Assembly: GCA_019973155.2 (NCBI GenBank)
Contig: BPQB01000161.1
Coordinates: forward strand, 1 to 31,095
Source: Phanerochaete sordida
Taxonomy: Eukaryota > Basidiomycota > Agaricomycetes > Polyporales > Phanerochaetaceae
Direction: 5' to 3'
DNA length: 31,095 bases
The number at the start of each line of letters is the position of its first letter. The first letter of the stretch is position 1. The position numbers and the translations under genes were made by a program. Positions 30,887-31,095 of this stretch are shown one piece after another. The notes under the pieces were generated by a model. That model was given only the letters and a program-made list of their open reading frames with translations. It searched no databases and was not told the DNA's origin.

Positions 30887-31095
30887 CCGCTGCAGCGCCA
30901 AGGTCAGACGCGTCGGAGCGTGCAGCAATCGCGTCGGGGCGGCAGCGCGACCACGACCACGGGAGAAGACGGCGCAGCCCGACGGCGGCCCCTTTCGCAT
31001 GCGTCGGGCGGCGGCCGGCGGGGCTGGAGGCAAGGGTCAGGTGAGCCCGTTTATTCCTGTTAAACAAACACACGTGATCGCCACTGCCAGCCCCG
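30887..31095 (-). repeat. Terminal TATA-containing repeat, copy 4 (truncated by window)
   Basis: Same order of landmarks as copy 3, starting CCGCTGCAGCGCCAAGGTCA and stopping at CCACTGCCAGCCCCG, just before the expected TATA box. Upstream of 30887 the sequence is unrelated to the bases before 17163, which sets the inner limit of the shared repeat. Confidence 0.85.

Larger units (their letters stand above)
17014..31095 (-). repeat. Right arm of giant imperfect inverted repeat
   Basis: This is the mirror of 1-13178. It is about 0.9 kb longer than the left arm because it holds a CACTA-type element (21290-22058), a ~400-bp internal duplication (about 17955-18590) and about 190 bp at 24531-24720 that the left arm lacks. 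It lacks the left arm's solo LTR and MITE. The last bases of the window (from 30887) are the same terminal repeat that starts the window in reverse orientation, so the palindrome probably continues outside. Confidence 0.96.

Noticed and set aside
1..31095. Palindrome as a simple assembly or chimeric-read hairpin artefact
   Set aside because: The arms differ by many substitutions, frame-changing indels and three clean transposon insertions with empty sites; a hairpin artefact would give near-identical arms.
17163..31095. LTR retrotransposon with 13.7-kb internal region bounded by the direct repeats
   Set aside because: The interior has no gag, reverse transcriptase, RNase H or integrase motifs and instead holds intron-containing host-like genes; repeats lack TG/CA ends and target duplications that I can define.
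1..31095. CRISPR array, rRNA operon, telomere repeats or bacterial origin
   Set aside because: No regularly spaced short repeats, no rRNA-like conserved text and no telomeric tandem motif was seen.

Overview
The window reads as nuclear DNA of a filamentous fungus, most likely an agaricomycete basidiomycete. The best evidence is a MYND zinc-finger gene whose codons are interrupted by a 49-bp intron (GTATGT donor, CTGAC branch point, CAG acceptor). Further short introns, eukaryotic-type transposons and TATA/CCAAT promoter elements agree with this. Nothing looks prokaryotic, and I saw no rRNA, tRNA or CRISPR. Species cannot be named from the sequence alone.

The whole window is one very large imperfect inverted repeat. 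The left arm (about 1-13178) is matched in reverse complement by the right arm (about 17014-31095). They flank a single-copy spacer of about 3.8 kb. Both arms run to the window edges, so the true outer ends are not visible. Each arm also has the same ~0.2-kb TATA-containing repeat at its outer and inner end, in direct orientation within the arm, giving four copies.

The arms have diverged unevenly. A ~0.75-kb block (left ~850-1610) is almost identical to its partner, while other parts differ by many substitutions and small indels. Three mobile elements sit in only one arm, and each has an equal-length empty site in the other: a 226-bp solo LTR (left), a 231-bp Tc1/mariner-type MITE (left) and a 769-bp CACTA-type element (right). 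The duplication is therefore older than these insertions and is not a simple hairpin-type assembly artefact.

Reading left arm 5'->3' (right arm mirrored): terminal repeat; an uncharacterised near-identical block (905-1218); a broken multi-exon gene (minus, 1310-2474) with the solo LTR in an exon; a multi-exon gene remnant (plus, 2979-4196); weak coding traces; the MYND gene (plus, 5530-6229); two multi-exon remnants (minus, ~6950-8458); the MITE; a low-coding stretch; another remnant (minus, 10304-10939); weak coding traces; a hairpin-rich leader with the inner terminal repeat. Most loci carry different lesions in the two arms, as expected of duplicated genes decaying independently. Only the left MYND gene looks convincingly intact. 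The spacer holds several coding-like fragments on both strands, none identified. I could not assign a function beyond the MYND protein and the mobile elements.
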